Below, piece by piece: positions 8,181 to 16,865 of a stretch of DNA of 64,000 nucleotides. The stretch is from Burkholderiaceae bacterium (GTDB lineage: Bacteria; Pseudomonadota; Gammaproteobacteria; Burkholderiales; Burkholderiaceae_F), in assembly GCA_022843955.1 (NCBI GenBank), contig JALHMQ010000006.1, positions 1 to 64,000 of the forward strand. Direction: 5' to 3'. Each line of letters opens with the position of its first letter. Positions within the stretch are counted from its first letter, which is position 1. Below the pieces are notes generated by a model. That model searched no databases. It saw only the letters and a list, made by a program, of their open reading frames with translations, and was not told where the DNA came from. The position numbers and the translations under genes were made by a program.

Positions 8181-9722
8181 TCAATACTTATAGGCTGTCT
8201 CTCCGTGCGACGCCGTGTCCAGGCCCTCGCGCTCGTCTTCCTCGGTCACGCGCAGACCGACGATCATGTCGACGATCTTCAGCGCGACGAACGTGACGAC
8301 CGCCGACAGGACGATTGCCACCATCACGCCCTGGAACTGGATCCACAACTGGGTGCCGATGCCGGGGAAGTCTGCCGGGTCACCGCACTTGTTGGTGATG
8401 TAGTTGCAGATGCCCAGGCCGCCCAGCGAAGGCGAGGCGAACACGCCGGTCAGCAGCGCCCCGAGGATGCCGCCGACGCCATGCACGCCAAAGACGTCGA
8501 GCGCATCGTCCGCGCCAAGCATCTTCTTCAGGCCGGTCACACCCCAGAAGCACAGCACGCCCGACAGCAGGCCGATGACCAGGCCGCCACCCACGCCGAC
8601 GAAGCCGCAGGCAGGCGTGATCGCCACCAGGCCAGCAACTGCGCCCGAGGCCGCGCCCAACATCGACGGCTTGCCCTTGACCATCCACTCGGCAAAGATC
8701 CAGGAGAGCACCGCCGCTGCAGTCGCCACCACGGTGTTGACGAAGGCGAGAGACGCGACCCCATTGGCTTCGAGGTTGGAGCCGGCGTTGAAGCCAAACC
8801 AGCCCACCCACAGCAGCGCGGCACCGACCATGGTCAGCGTCAGGCTGTGCGGCGCCATCGATTCCTTGCCGTAGCCGATCCGCTTGCCCAGCACATAGGC
8901 GGCCACCAGACCCGCAACACCGGCATTGATGTGCACTACCGTACCGCCGGCGAAGTCGAGCGCGCCCTTGGCCCACAGCCAGCCTGCACCCGCCACCACG
9001 GCGTCGAGCGTGGCCTGGTCCTTGATCGCATCCGGGCCGTCCCAGTACCAGACCATGTGCGCCATCGGCAGGTAGCTAAAGGTGAACCAGAGGACCATGA
9101 ACAGCAGCACCGCCGCGAACTTCATCCGCTCTGCATAGGCACCCACGATGAGGCAGCAGGTGATGGCGGCGAACGTGCCCTGGAAGGCGACGAAGCTCAG
9201 CTCGGGAATGTAGGTCTCCTTGCTGAACGTGGCGCCGAGCGACTCCGGCGTGACGCCCGACAGCAGCATCTTCGACAGTCCGCCGAAGAACGGCGTGCCA
9301 CCGGTGAACGCCAGCGAGTAGCCGTAGATCACCCACAGCACGCTGATCATCGAGAAAACGACGAAAACCTGCATCAACACGCTGAGCATGTTCTTCGATC
9401 GCACCAGGCCGCCGTAGAAGAGCGCCAGGCCCGGAATGGTCATCAGAATGACCATGATCGTCGCCGTGTACATGAACGCAGTGTCACCCTTGTTCACGTT
9501 CTGCACCGGTGCCGCCGGAGCAGCAGGGGCGGCGGCAGGTGCCGCAGCAGCCGGCGCCTCGGCGGGCGCAGCTGCCGGGGCCGCGGGCGCCTCGTCCTTC
9601 TTCACTTCCGCGGCGGGTGCGGCCTGCGCAAGCGCCGTTGTCGGTGCCATCGCACCGACGCTGCCCAACGCCAGCGCGCCAGCGGTGAGCAGCAAAGCAA
9701 GCATTTTCTTCATTTTGCTCAT
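8181..9722 (-). CDS. amtB: Ammonium transporter AmtB
   Basis: AmtB conducts ammonium across the inner membrane and is closed by binding of uridylyl-free GlnK. The 513-residue product has a cleavable-looking signal sequence (residues 1-33), an alanine/proline-rich linker of about 45 residues and then eleven expected membrane helices. The twin pore histidines are visible in GGTVVHINAG (near 264) and FGVHGVGG (near 412), and the phenylalanine-gate region WGKG-type equivalents follow normal order. It lies 11 bp after glnK. The start ATG 9722 has a weak ribosome site; an alternative ATG three codons later is possible. The linker makes the protein longer than E. coli AmtB, as in many Betaproteobacteria. 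Confidence 0.96.
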   Translation of the reverse strand: MSKMKKMLALLLTAGALALGSVGAMAPTTALAQAAPAAEVKKDEAPAAPAAAPAEAPAAAAPAAAPAAPAAPVQNVNKGDTAFMYTATIMVILMTIPGLALFYGGLVRSKNMLSVLMQVFVVFSMISVLWVIYGYSLAFTGGTPFFGGLSKMLLSGVTPESLGATFSKETYIPELSFVAFQGTFAAITCCLIVGAYAERMKFAAVLLFMVLWFTFSYLPMAHMVWYWDGPDAIKDQATLDAVVAGAGWLWAKGALDFAGGTVVHINAGVAGLVAAYVLGKRIGYGKESMAPHSLTLTMVGAALLWVGWFGFNAGSNLEANGVASLAFVNTVVATAAAVLSWIFAEWMVKGKPSMLGAASGAVAGLVAITPACGFVGVGGGLVIGLLSGVLCFWGVTGLKKMLGADDALDVFGVHGVGGILGALLTGVFASPSLGGLGICNYITNKCGDPADFPGIGTQLWIQFQGVMVAIVLSAVVTFVALKIVDMIVGLRVTEEDEREGLDTASHGETAYKY

Positions 9723-9733
9723 CCTGGGTGCGG

Positions 9734-10132
<399 letters not shown>

Positions 10133-10936
10133 TCAGAACGACTTCGATACATTGACGACGAGCGACGTCTTGCCGCTGTCTTTTGTAAGGCCGGATTCGG
10201 CGGTACGGAAGAAGCCTTTCTCGGTGGTGCCAATCACCGATGCGCCAAGGATCCAACCGCTGAGGTCATACGTGACGCCGAGCTTCCAGTCGCTGACGTT
10301 GTCCGTGTCGGCGAACACCAAGTCCTGCTGGAAGGCTGTCTTGCCGTTCTTTATGTACTGATAGCCGTAGTGGCCCACGACCGTGAGGCCTTCAGCGACC
10401 GGGAAAGCCGCATTGAGGTCGATGTAGTAGGAGCCCTTGGTGTCGAACTCAGGGCTACCGGCCGTCGGTCCTTTGCCCAGCGAGAAGAACTTGGTGGCGT
10501 TGTAGAAAAACTTCGCCGACACCGGCCCGTACGAACCACCGAAGTACAACTCGCCATTGCTGATCTTGGTGGTGTTTTGCGCGCCGGTCTTCGGATAGTA
10601 GTAATAGAGGAAGCCAACATCCAAGCCGATGTCACCGAGCGACATCTTGTAGCCGCCGTAGAAGTCCATTTCGAGCGAGGCGCCGTTGTACAAGCCTTGT
10701 TCGACGTTCGAGTTCCAATTGCCAAGGTAAAAGCCGCTCTTGTGCGCGAAGTCAACGCCCCCCTGAAAGGCGGGGCCGTAGCCAGTCTGCGTGAAACCTC
10801 GGAACCGGTAGTCGCTGAACAAGCTGGCGTTGCCAGAAATCGTGAACTCGGGCTCGGCCTTGGCGGCTTGAGCGCTGGCCAGCATCGGCAGCGAAATCAG
10901 GGCGGCGGCAAGGCCGGCGCGAACGGTGTTCTTCAT
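10133..10936 (-). CDS. TorF-family putative porin, first gene of the glnK-amtB operon
   Basis: The 267-residue product starts with a signal peptide (cut near ALA-like SAQA, residue 23) and ends in the outer-membrane signature Phe (VSKSF). Alternating hydrophobic strands and the block SLFSDYRFRGFTQTGYGPAFQ are typical of the TIGR02001/TorF family of predicted outer-membrane barrels. ATG 10936 follows a GGGGAAGAG ribosome site. It heads the torF-glnK-amtB transcript under a sigma54 promoter (11006-11020), so a role in passage of ammonium or other nitrogen compounds across the outer membrane is plausible but untested. A paralogue lies at 11598-12422. Confidence 0.85.
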   Translation of the reverse strand: MKNTVRAGLAAALISLPMLASAQAAKAEPEFTISGNASLFSDYRFRGFTQTGYGPAFQGGVDFAHKSGFYLGNWNSNVEQGLYNGASLEMDFYGGYKMSLGDIGLDVGFLYYYYPKTGAQNTTKISNGELYFGGSYGPVSAKFFYNATKFFSLGKGPTAGSPEFDTKGSYYIDLNAAFPVAEGLTVVGHYGYQYIKNGKTAFQQDLVFADTDNVSDWKLGVTYDLSGWILGASVIGTTEKGFFRTAESGLTKDSGKTSLVVNVSKSF

Positions 10937-11005
10937 GGTGACTCTTCCCCTTCAGGCTTTTTTGGAATGACGATCGGACCAGCAGACTGCAACGGGCGGT
11001 ATCTC

Positions 11006-11020
11006 GCAACGTTTGTGCCA
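11006..11020 (-). promoter_or_regulatory. Sigma54 (RpoN) promoter for torF-glnK-amtB
   Basis: On the minus strand the sequence TGGCAC-AAACG-TTGC matches the -24/-12 consensus, with GG and GC doublets at the correct ten-base distance. Transcription would start near 10994, about 58 nt before the torF ATG. Confidence 0.8.
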
Positions 11021-11027
11021 AGCGGCA

Positions 11028-11046
11028 TTGCACGCCACCGGTGCAA
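11028..11046 (-). promoter_or_regulatory. NtrC-like enhancer site
   Basis: TTGCAC-N7-GTGCAA is a perfect inverted repeat with the NtrC half-site sequence and the seven-base spacing. It sits directly upstream of the sigma54 -24 element, closer than most NtrC enhancers, so a second distal site may exist that I did not find. Confidence 0.65.
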
Positions 11047-11194
11047 CAACCGGCCATAAGGAGGGAGAGCCCCGCATCCAAACGGTGCCGGCCGACCCAC
11101 AAAGGTGCATTCAAGGTTCTTCGCACCGCGCTGAAGCGACTCGGTGCGCCAGCCGATAGACTTCGGCTCACACGCACCCTGGGGAGTTCGCGCG

Positions 11195-11470
11195 ATGGAC
11201 AAGACCGACGACCGCTTCGGGTTTCTCGACGAGTTGCAGAGCCGACTCCTGGCCCTGTTGCAGCAGACGCCGGCGGCGGACCTGCAGAAGAACCTCAAGG
11301 CGCTGCTCAACCAGCAGTTCGCCAAGATGGATCTCGTCACCCGCGACGAGTTCGACACGCAGATGCAGGTGCTCGCGCGCACGCGCGAGAAGCTGGAGGC
11401 GCTCGAACGGCGCCTCGCGCAGATGGAAAGCGCGGCGTCATCGCCGCCGTCGTCCAACTCACCGAGCTAG
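11195..11470 (+). CDS. ubiK: Ubiquinone biosynthesis accessory factor UbiK
   Basis: UbiK (YqiC family) is a small coiled-coil protein that supports the aerobic ubiquinone-synthesis complex with UbiJ. The 91-residue product has the family core FLDELQSRLLALLQQTPAADL and FAKMDLVTRDEFD, then a heptad-rich tail REKLEALERRLAQME. ATG 11195 follows the ribosome site GGGGAG by 8 nt; the longer frame upstream has none. It is a single-gene unit with its own strong terminator, divergent from torF, so the 258-bp space upstream holds both its promoter and the sigma54 promoter. Confidence 0.9.
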   Translation: MDKTDDRFGFLDELQSRLLALLQQTPAADLQKNLKALLNQQFAKMDLVTRDEFDTQMQVLARTREKLEALERRLAQMESAASSPPSSNSPS

Positions 11471-11480
11471 CCACGCGCAG

Positions 11481-11517
11481 AAACGAAAAGCGCCGCGATC
11501 CGCGGCGCTTTTCGTTT
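11481..11517. terminator. Bidirectional terminator between ubiK and the second torF
   Basis: Seventeen-base perfect arms (11481-11497 and 11501-11517, beginning AAACGAAAAGCGCCGCG) with a 3-nt loop end in TTTTCGTTT on the plus strand and the equivalent on the minus strand. It serves the convergent genes ubiK and torF2. Confidence 0.88.
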
Positions 11518-11597
11518 GGCTGGGCCCGGGGCCACCCGCTAGGCGGGCACGCCGGGCCAGCGCGACGGGCAGACCGAGAGGCGTGCCCGGGTGAACC

Positions 11598-12422
11598 TCA
11601 GAATGTCTTGCCGACCGACAGGATCACCGTGTCCTTGGCCACGACCTTGGCCACGCCATCACTGGCATTGAGGACGGTGTAGGCGTCGTCCTTGGCAGTG
11701 CTGCCGATATAGGCCAGGCCCCAGGTGACGCCCAGTGCTTCCGTGGTCGCGCCGAGTTTCCAGTCGGTGTTGTTGAGACGACTGAAGTTCTTCACCGACT
11801 GATAGCCGACGTGGGCGACCACATTGGTGGTCTTGCCGAGCGGATAGACGTAGCCCAGATCGACGTAATAGGCGCCGCTGGAGTCGACCAGCGAGAAGAA
11901 GTCGCTGATCGCGTAATTCGCCTTGGCGGTCAGGTTGCCGAACGCGGCACCGACGTAGAACTCGGTGGTATCGAAGCGGCGCAGGCTGATCGCGTCCTTG
12001 GCGCCCGGGTAGTAGTAGTAGATGACGCCGACGTCGAGCTCGATGTTGCGCGTGACTTCGAACCGGTAGCCGCCGTAGAAGTCCAGCTCCAGCGAGGCAC
12101 CGCCCTGGAAGGTGCCTGCGGTGGTGGTGGAGGGCTGCGTGCCGGCAGGCGAGCCGGCCGGGATGCGGCGATCGCGAACATTGGTCCCGACGCTCGATGC
12201 CCAGGTGCCGAAGTAGAAACCGGCGGTGTGCCCGAGGTCGAAGCCACCTTGCACGGCCGGCAGGTTGTAGGTCTGAGAGACACCGCGGAACCGGTAATCG
12301 CTGACCACACTGAAATTGCCGGAGCCAGACCAGGCTGATCGCTGCGCGGCCGCATCGCTCGGCATGATGAGCGCGCTGGCTGCCGCCATCGCCAGGAATG
12401 CAGCAAGGAAGGTGCGTTTCAC
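11598..12422 (-). CDS. TorF-family putative porin, second copy
   Basis: The 274-residue product has a signal peptide ending at DAAAQ (near residue 27), the same family block FSVVSDYRFRGVSQTYNLPAVQ as the paralogue at 10133, and the terminal outer-membrane signature VGKTF. GTG 12422 is chosen because the ribosome site GGAGG lies 8 nt before it; the longer frame upstream has no support. It differs from the first copy by an inserted proline/threonine-rich loop near residue 90. The gene is separate from the nitrogen operon and no sigma54 promoter was seen upstream, so the substrate is unknown. Confidence 0.82.
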   Translation of the reverse strand: MKRTFLAAFLAMAAASALIMPSDAAAQRSAWSGSGNFSVVSDYRFRGVSQTYNLPAVQGGFDLGHTAGFYFGTWASSVGTNVRDRRIPAGSPAGTQPSTTTAGTFQGGASLELDFYGGYRFEVTRNIELDVGVIYYYYPGAKDAISLRRFDTTEFYVGAAFGNLTAKANYAISDFFSLVDSSGAYYVDLGYVYPLGKTTNVVAHVGYQSVKNFSRLNNTDWKLGATTEALGVTWGLAYIGSTAKDDAYTVLNASDGVAKVVAKDTVILSVGKTF

Positions 12423-12702
12423 TCGGATACCTCCGTCGTTCGGGTCTTGTTGGGGAAGCTTGGCGGCGCGAATCGGCATGCCGACAGCGCACTGAGCCGC
12501 CGCACGTTGTCTTGCGCCGCGTGGATTGAAGGAGTCTAGTCGGCCGTCAGCACGGAACGCACCATCCGGGCGCATTAGCGGGCAGCAACGGCGCATTCGC
12601 GCCCTGCCGCAAGGCATTCGGGTTGTCGCGGATTGGCAGCGCACGCCGCGAACAAGAGCGTGCGGCCGAGCGTCAACGCATCGACCGGGCCACTGCGACC
12701 GC

Positions 12703-13734
12703 TCAACTCACCGTGATCGGCGCCGCGCTGCGCTTGCGCGCAACGGCAATGATCTTGGCCGCCACGCTGAAGTCGAGCTGGTCGAATTCGGCCGCCAGCG
12801 AGGTCCGGTCCATCAGCCGCACGCCTTTGCTCTTGAGCGCCGCGCCTTCGTCCGAACCGTCGTTGGCGACGATCAGGACGCGCAGCAGGCCGATCGAGCG
12901 CGCCTGCGTGCGCAGTTGCTGCACTCGGTCGGCAGTCACCCGCCCGCTCTCGACCACGAACGCGTAGGCGCGCGCGGGATCGTGACGGTGGCGCAGCACC
13001 TGTTCGATCGGACGCACAGCTGCCGAGGCCGGCGCGCTGCGATAGCCGCGCGCCTCGAACCAGGCCAGTGCCAGTTCACGCAGGGGAACGTCCTCGTTGC
13101 CGCGGCGAATCGGCGCCCCCCCGCCGGCAGGCACCGGCGCGACGGCAGCGCTGTCGCGGACAGCCGCCGGCGCGGGCAGCGGCGCCGGCGCGGCATGGCC
13201 GGGGTCACCCGGTACGCGCATGACGAGGGTCGGTGGACTCGGTTGCGGGGGGCGGGCGCCCGCAGGCGCAGCCGCTACAGGCGCAGGCACGGGTGCCGGG
13301 GTGCGGACCGGCATGGCCACGCCCGAGGGCACAGCAGGCGGCGCGGCGGGTGCAGGCTCTGCGGCGGGCACGGCACGTCGCGGCGGCAGCGTGTCGTCGC
13401 CGAGGATGATGTTGGTGGGCTCTTCGAGCGTGGCGCGGGCGCGACGCGCCACGCCCTGCGGCTCCCCGGCCAGCAGGGCCTCGATGTCGAACACCTCGTC
13501 GTGCTCGGAAACTTCCAGGCCGCGACGATCCGGGATGCGCGACGGCGTGCCCGCCTCGGCGAACACCGTCTCGCCATCGAGCGTGAACGGGGAGGCCCCC
13601 GCCCGCACGCGGGCCAGCGCCTCTTCCTCGCGGCGCGCGGCCTCGGCCCGGATCCGGCGCGACCGGGCAATCGCCCAGTACGCGGTTCCCCCGAGCAGCA
13701 GCAGCGCAACGACGATGATCAGCGGCGTGTACAT
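12703..13734 (-). CDS. Membrane-anchored protein with degenerate Mrr-like C-terminal domain
   Basis: Residues 3-22 form one membrane helix (YTPLIIVVALLLLGGTAYWA), then a basic/acidic coiled stretch, a long proline/alanine-rich linker (about 95-215), and a compact C-terminal domain (about 225-343). The end of that domain (RSIGLLRVLIVANDGSDEG, then KGVRLMDRTSLAAEFDQL) resembles the strand-helix order of Mrr/restriction-endonuclease-like folds, but the usual QxK catalytic strand is replaced by AYAFVVESG, so nuclease activity is unlikely. I do not recognise an experimentally studied homologue. ATG 13734 begins right before the helix. It is 97 bp downstream of the monoheme cytochrome gene. Confidence 0.7.
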   Translation of the reverse strand: MYTPLIIVVALLLLGGTAYWAIARSRRIRAEAARREEEALARVRAGASPFTLDGETVFAEAGTPSRIPDRRGLEVSEHDEVFDIEALLAGEPQGVARRARATLEEPTNIILGDDTLPPRRAVPAAEPAPAAPPAVPSGVAMPVRTPAPVPAPVAAAPAGARPPQPSPPTLVMRVPGDPGHAAPAPLPAPAAVRDSAAVAPVPAGGGAPIRRGNEDVPLRELALAWFEARGYRSAPASAAVRPIEQVLRHRHDPARAYAFVVESGRVTADRVQQLRTQARSIGLLRVLIVANDGSDEGAALKSKGVRLMDRTSLAAEFDQLDFSVAAKIIAVARKRSAAPITVS

Positions 13735-13831
13735 GGGGTGATGGGCGTCCTGGCGTGTGACCGACGGTGGCTGACGGGAGCGGGTGGCGATTTTCTCAGA
13801 GATCAACCAGAGCAACGACCCCCCGGGCGAA

Positions 13832-14638
13832 TCATTGAGTCCCGCGTTTCGGATCGGACGGCGCGGCGCTGCGCCGCGTACGCCGTGCCAGCAGGCCGGC
13901 CGGCAGCAACGCCGCCCACAGAGCGAAGGGTAAGGCACCGCCACCACCGTTGCTCGCGGGCGGAGGCGGGGGCGGCGCCGCTGAAATCGCGCCGGTGATC
14001 GCCAGCGTCGTGGTGTTGGCCGGCTCGCCGTTGTGCTCGATCGTCAGCGTGGTCTGGTGTTGCGTCGTCGGTGCAACTGTCGGTTGGTACGTGACTCGGA
14101 CCTGGCAGCTGCCGCCCGGCGCGAGCGTCTGCGCGAGGCAGCCCGATCCGACGCCGGCCACCAAGAACGGCGCTGTGCCCGACAGGCGCACGCCATTGTT
14201 GGTGGCGACGATGAGCGGCGCGCGACCAGTATTGAACAGCGTGATGACGGTGCTCGTGGACTGGTTCACGGCGCTGATCGACAGGGTGGCGCTCGGGTTG
14301 GCAGTCACGTTGCCCTCGGCGCGGATGTCGGCGACATAGGTCGCGACCTGGTCCTTCTGGGCATTGGAGAGAGCATTGAAGGTCACACCCATGCCGCTGA
14401 CACTGGTGGCAGCCGCCTGGATGCGTGTGCGCGTCTGCGCGACCGTCGAACCAGCGAACGTGGTGCGCATCGCCGTCAGCCGGGCGGCGTCGTGGCAATC
14501 GGCGCACCGGCCAGTGGGCGATTGCGTGTCCCACAGCGCCCTGCCCGCAGTCCAGTCGACCGCATGGGTCACCGGCGCGGCGAGCAGCACGATGGCGGCG
14601 GTGGACGCCTTGAACAGCAGTGAGTGGGTCGGTTGCAT
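13832..14638 (-). CDS. Monoheme cytochrome c with choice-of-anchor domain and C-terminal sorting-type tail
   Basis: The 268-residue product has a signal peptide (cut near THAV, residue 26), one heme c site GRCADCHDAAR near residue 45 with a later Met in SGMGVTF that may be the sixth ligand, then an immunoglobulin-like domain of the choice-of-anchor/ASPM-SPD2-Hydin type (about 110-215, with GSGCLAQTLAPGGSCQVRVTY), a proline run, GGGG, one hydrophobic helix and an Arg-rich end (LLARRTRRSA). That tail order (Gly-rich, helix, basic) is the pattern of GlyGly-CTERM type rhombosortase substrates. No sortase gene lies in the window. Electron partner unknown. Confidence 0.75.
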   Translation of the reverse strand: MQPTHSLLFKASTAAIVLLAAPVTHAVDWTAGRALWDTQSPTGRCADCHDAARLTAMRTTFAGSTVAQTRTRIQAAATSVSGMGVTFNALSNAQKDQVATYVADIRAEGNVTANPSATLSISAVNQSTSTVITLFNTGRAPLIVATNNGVRLSGTAPFLVAGVGSGCLAQTLAPGGSCQVRVTYQPTVAPTTQHQTTLTIEHNGEPANTTTLAITGAISAAPPPPPPASNGGGGALPFALWAALLPAGLLARRTRRSAAPSDPKRGTQ

Positions 14639-14937
14639 GAGGCGCCTTCCAGTCGCAGAGGGTCAGGGCGGGTGAGCATCGGTGCCGCTTTGGAACGCAG
14701 GCCAGCGCCAGCACCGATGCGGGCGAGGGTGCGATTGTGGTCAGCCCGGGCGTGCGCGCGCATCCGCTGTCCGGCCTAGCCGCGTGCTTTTCCGCGTAGG
14801 CGTGCGCGCGTGTGGGGGTGATTGCGGGCCAATCCCCCTGCAATCGTCCGGACCGTCCGCCAAAGACCCGCCCGTACAATCGCGCCCCGCTCGCCCTCCG
14901 GCCGAGCCCCCGTGCCGATCGTGAGCCACGCCCTGTC
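14639..14937. other. Intergenic region between divergent cytochrome and comM genes
   Basis: About 299 bp separate the two divergent starts. I see GC-rich imperfect repeats of GTGCGCGC type but no recognised operator, RNA gene or convincing promoter hexamers. Confidence 0.4.
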
Positions 14938-16470
14938 ATGACCCTCGCTGTCGTTCGTAGTCGCGGCCTGTCGGGCATGTTCGCACCCGAGGTCACGGTC
15001 GAGGCGCATCTGGCCAACGGGCTGCCGTCGTTCACCGTGGTCGGCTTGCCCGACATCGAGGTGAAGGAAGCACGCGAACGCGTGCGCGCGGCGATCCAGA
15101 ACGCCAAGTTCGAGTTCCCGATGCGGCGCATCACGGTCAACCTGGCGCCGGCCGACCTGCCGAAGGAATCGGGCCGCTTCGACCTGCCGATCGCGCTGGC
15201 GATCCTGGCTGCCAGCGATCAACTGACCGCGCGCATGCTCGATCGCTACGAGTTCGCCGGCGAGCTGTCGTTGTCGGGCGAGCTGCGCCCGGTGCGCGGC
15301 ACGCTGGCGATGACCTATGCGGTGTCCAAGGCGGCGACCGACATCAAACCGCCGCGCGGCTTCGTGCTGCCGGTGGACAACGCCGACGAGGCCTCGCTCG
15401 TCGCCGGCATGTCGATCTACGCCGCACGCAGCCTGCAGGAGGTGGTCGAGCATCTGGAGGCCGACGCCGGCAACGCCCAGGCGACGCGAATGCACCCGCA
15501 CATGGCCACGGTGCGGATGACACCGCCCACCTACCCCGACTTCTTTGACGTGCGCGGCCAGAAAGGCGCCAAGCGCGCGCTCGAGGTCGCTGCCGCCGGC
15601 GGCCACAGCGTGCTGATGGTGGGGCCGCCCGGCACCGGCAAGACCATGTTGGCGCAACGCTTCCCGAGCATCCTGCCGCCGATGACCACCGACGAGGCGC
15701 TGGAAAGCGCAGCGGTGCTGTCGCTGGTGGGCCAGTTCGCGCCGCAGCGCTGGGCCACGCGCATGTTCCGCGCGCCGCATCACACCGCCAGTGCGGTGGC
15801 GCTGGTGGGTGGCGGCAGCAATCCACTGCCTGGCGAGATCTCGCTCGCCCACCATGGCGTACTGTTCCTCGACGAACTGCCGGAGTTCGACCGCCGCGTG
15901 CTCGAGGTGATGCGCGAGCCGCTGGAATCGGGCCGCATCACGGTGGCGCGCGCCGCGCGCCATGTCGACTTTCCGGCGCGCTTCCAGCTGATCGCGGCAA
16001 TGAACCCCTGCCCCTGCGGCTACTTCGGTCACCGCACGATGACCTGCCGCTGCACGCCGGAAATGGTGGCGCGGTACCAGGATCGCATCAGCGGGCCGCT
16101 GCTCGACCGCATCGACATGCGGGTCGAAGTGGGCTCGCTGAGCGAGGATGAGCTGATGGACATGCCCGACGGCGAGCCCACCCGCTACATCGTCGACCGC
16201 GTGATGCGCGCGCACGACCGGGCGATGGCGCGTCAGGGCAAGGCCAACGACGAGCTGCAGTCGGGCGAGATCGAGCGCGTGTGCAAGCCCGAAGGGCCGG
16301 TCAAGCAGCTGATGCACGCCGCCAGCGTGCGGCTGGGCTGGTCGGCACGCGCCTATCACCGCGTACTCAAGGTGTCGCGCACCATCGCCGACCTCGACGG
16401 TGCCGACGAACTCGGCACCGGGCACGTGGCCGAGGCGATCCAGTATCGGCGCTCGCTGCGCGAGACCTGA
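14938..16470 (+). CDS. comM: ComM/YifB-family AAA+ protein (Mg-chelatase-like)
   Basis: ComM is a hexameric branch-migration helicase that promotes integration of DNA in natural transformation. The 510-residue product has the N-terminal Lon-substrate-like domain (LAVVRSRGLSGMFAPEVTVE, GLPDIEVKEARERVRAA), Walker A GPPGTGKTM near residue 240, Walker B GVLFLDELPEF near 310, the zinc-like cysteine set PCPCGYFG...CRCTPE, and the sensor/arginine finger helices at the C-terminus. ATG 14938 gives the family start MTLAVVRSRGL. The upstream extension of the frame is arginine/proline-rich and non-family. No other competence gene is near. Confidence 0.94.
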   Translation: MTLAVVRSRGLSGMFAPEVTVEAHLANGLPSFTVVGLPDIEVKEARERVRAAIQNAKFEFPMRRITVNLAPADLPKESGRFDLPIALAILAASDQLTARMLDRYEFAGELSLSGELRPVRGTLAMTYAVSKAATDIKPPRGFVLPVDNADEASLVAGMSIYAARSLQEVVEHLEADAGNAQATRMHPHMATVRMTPPTYPDFFDVRGQKGAKRALEVAAAGGHSVLMVGPPGTGKTMLAQRFPSILPPMTTDEALESAAVLSLVGQFAPQRWATRMFRAPHHTASAVALVGGGSNPLPGEISLAHHGVLFLDELPEFDRRVLEVMREPLESGRITVARAARHVDFPARFQLIAAMNPCPCGYFGHRTMTCRCTPEMVARYQDRISGPLLDRIDMRVEVGSLSEDELMDMPDGEPTRYIVDRVMRAHDRAMARQGKANDELQSGEIERVCKPEGPVKQLMHAASVRLGWSARAYHRVLKVSRTIADLDGADELGTGHVAEAIQYRRSLRET

Positions 16471-16750
16471 ACAGTCGCCGATCCAATCGCGCCGTCTCAC
16501 GCGCTCAATCGCTCAACAGTTCGCGGGTAGTCCCGACCAGGTAACTCACGGCCGGTCGCGTCACGACCGGTCGCGTGGATTGACTGTCGCATTCGAACCG
16601 GCACGTTGACTCGCTGCGCCGCGCGGCGCATCACGGGGCCCATCACCGGGCACATCCGGCGCGGAACTGCCATCAGTCCCCCTCTTCCTGTCGCGGGCCG
16701 ACTCACCACACCGCGATGCCGCGCAGCCCCTCGAAGTGATTACTCAGAGT
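16471..16750. other. Upstream part of the nap promoter region
   Basis: This 280-bp stretch after comM contains inverted GTCGCGT-type repeats near 16549-16580 but no gene and no clear terminator for comM. Regulatory sites for nap begin at 16751. Confidence 0.4.
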
Positions 16751-16766
16751 TACTCCGATAGAGGTA
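16751..16766 (+). promoter_or_regulatory. NarL/NarP-like 7-2-7 site upstream of nap
   Basis: TACTCCG-AT-AGAGGTA has the inverted heptamer layout TACYYMT-N2-AKRRGTA with one mismatch (the last base of the left heptamer). Its centre is about 29 bp upstream of the FNR palindrome. No NarXL or NarQP gene is present in the window. Confidence 0.5.
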
Positions 16767-16780
16767 GCGACCCGCACCGA

Positions 16781-16821
16781 TTGATAGTTATCAACCGAGG
16801 GATTGTTGCGGTGCAGATACT
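16781..16821 (+). promoter_or_regulatory. FNR-type promoter of the nap operon
   Basis: TTGATAGTTATCAA (16781-16794) is a perfect FNR palindrome. A -10-like GATACT (16816-16821) follows after 21 bp, which puts the palindrome centre at about -41 from the expected start near 16828, the class II activator position. The napD ATG is at 16866. Confidence 0.8.
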
Positions 16822-16865
16822 GCAGGCGTCATGGCCCACCGGGTCAGAGCAAAGGACGCCATCGC

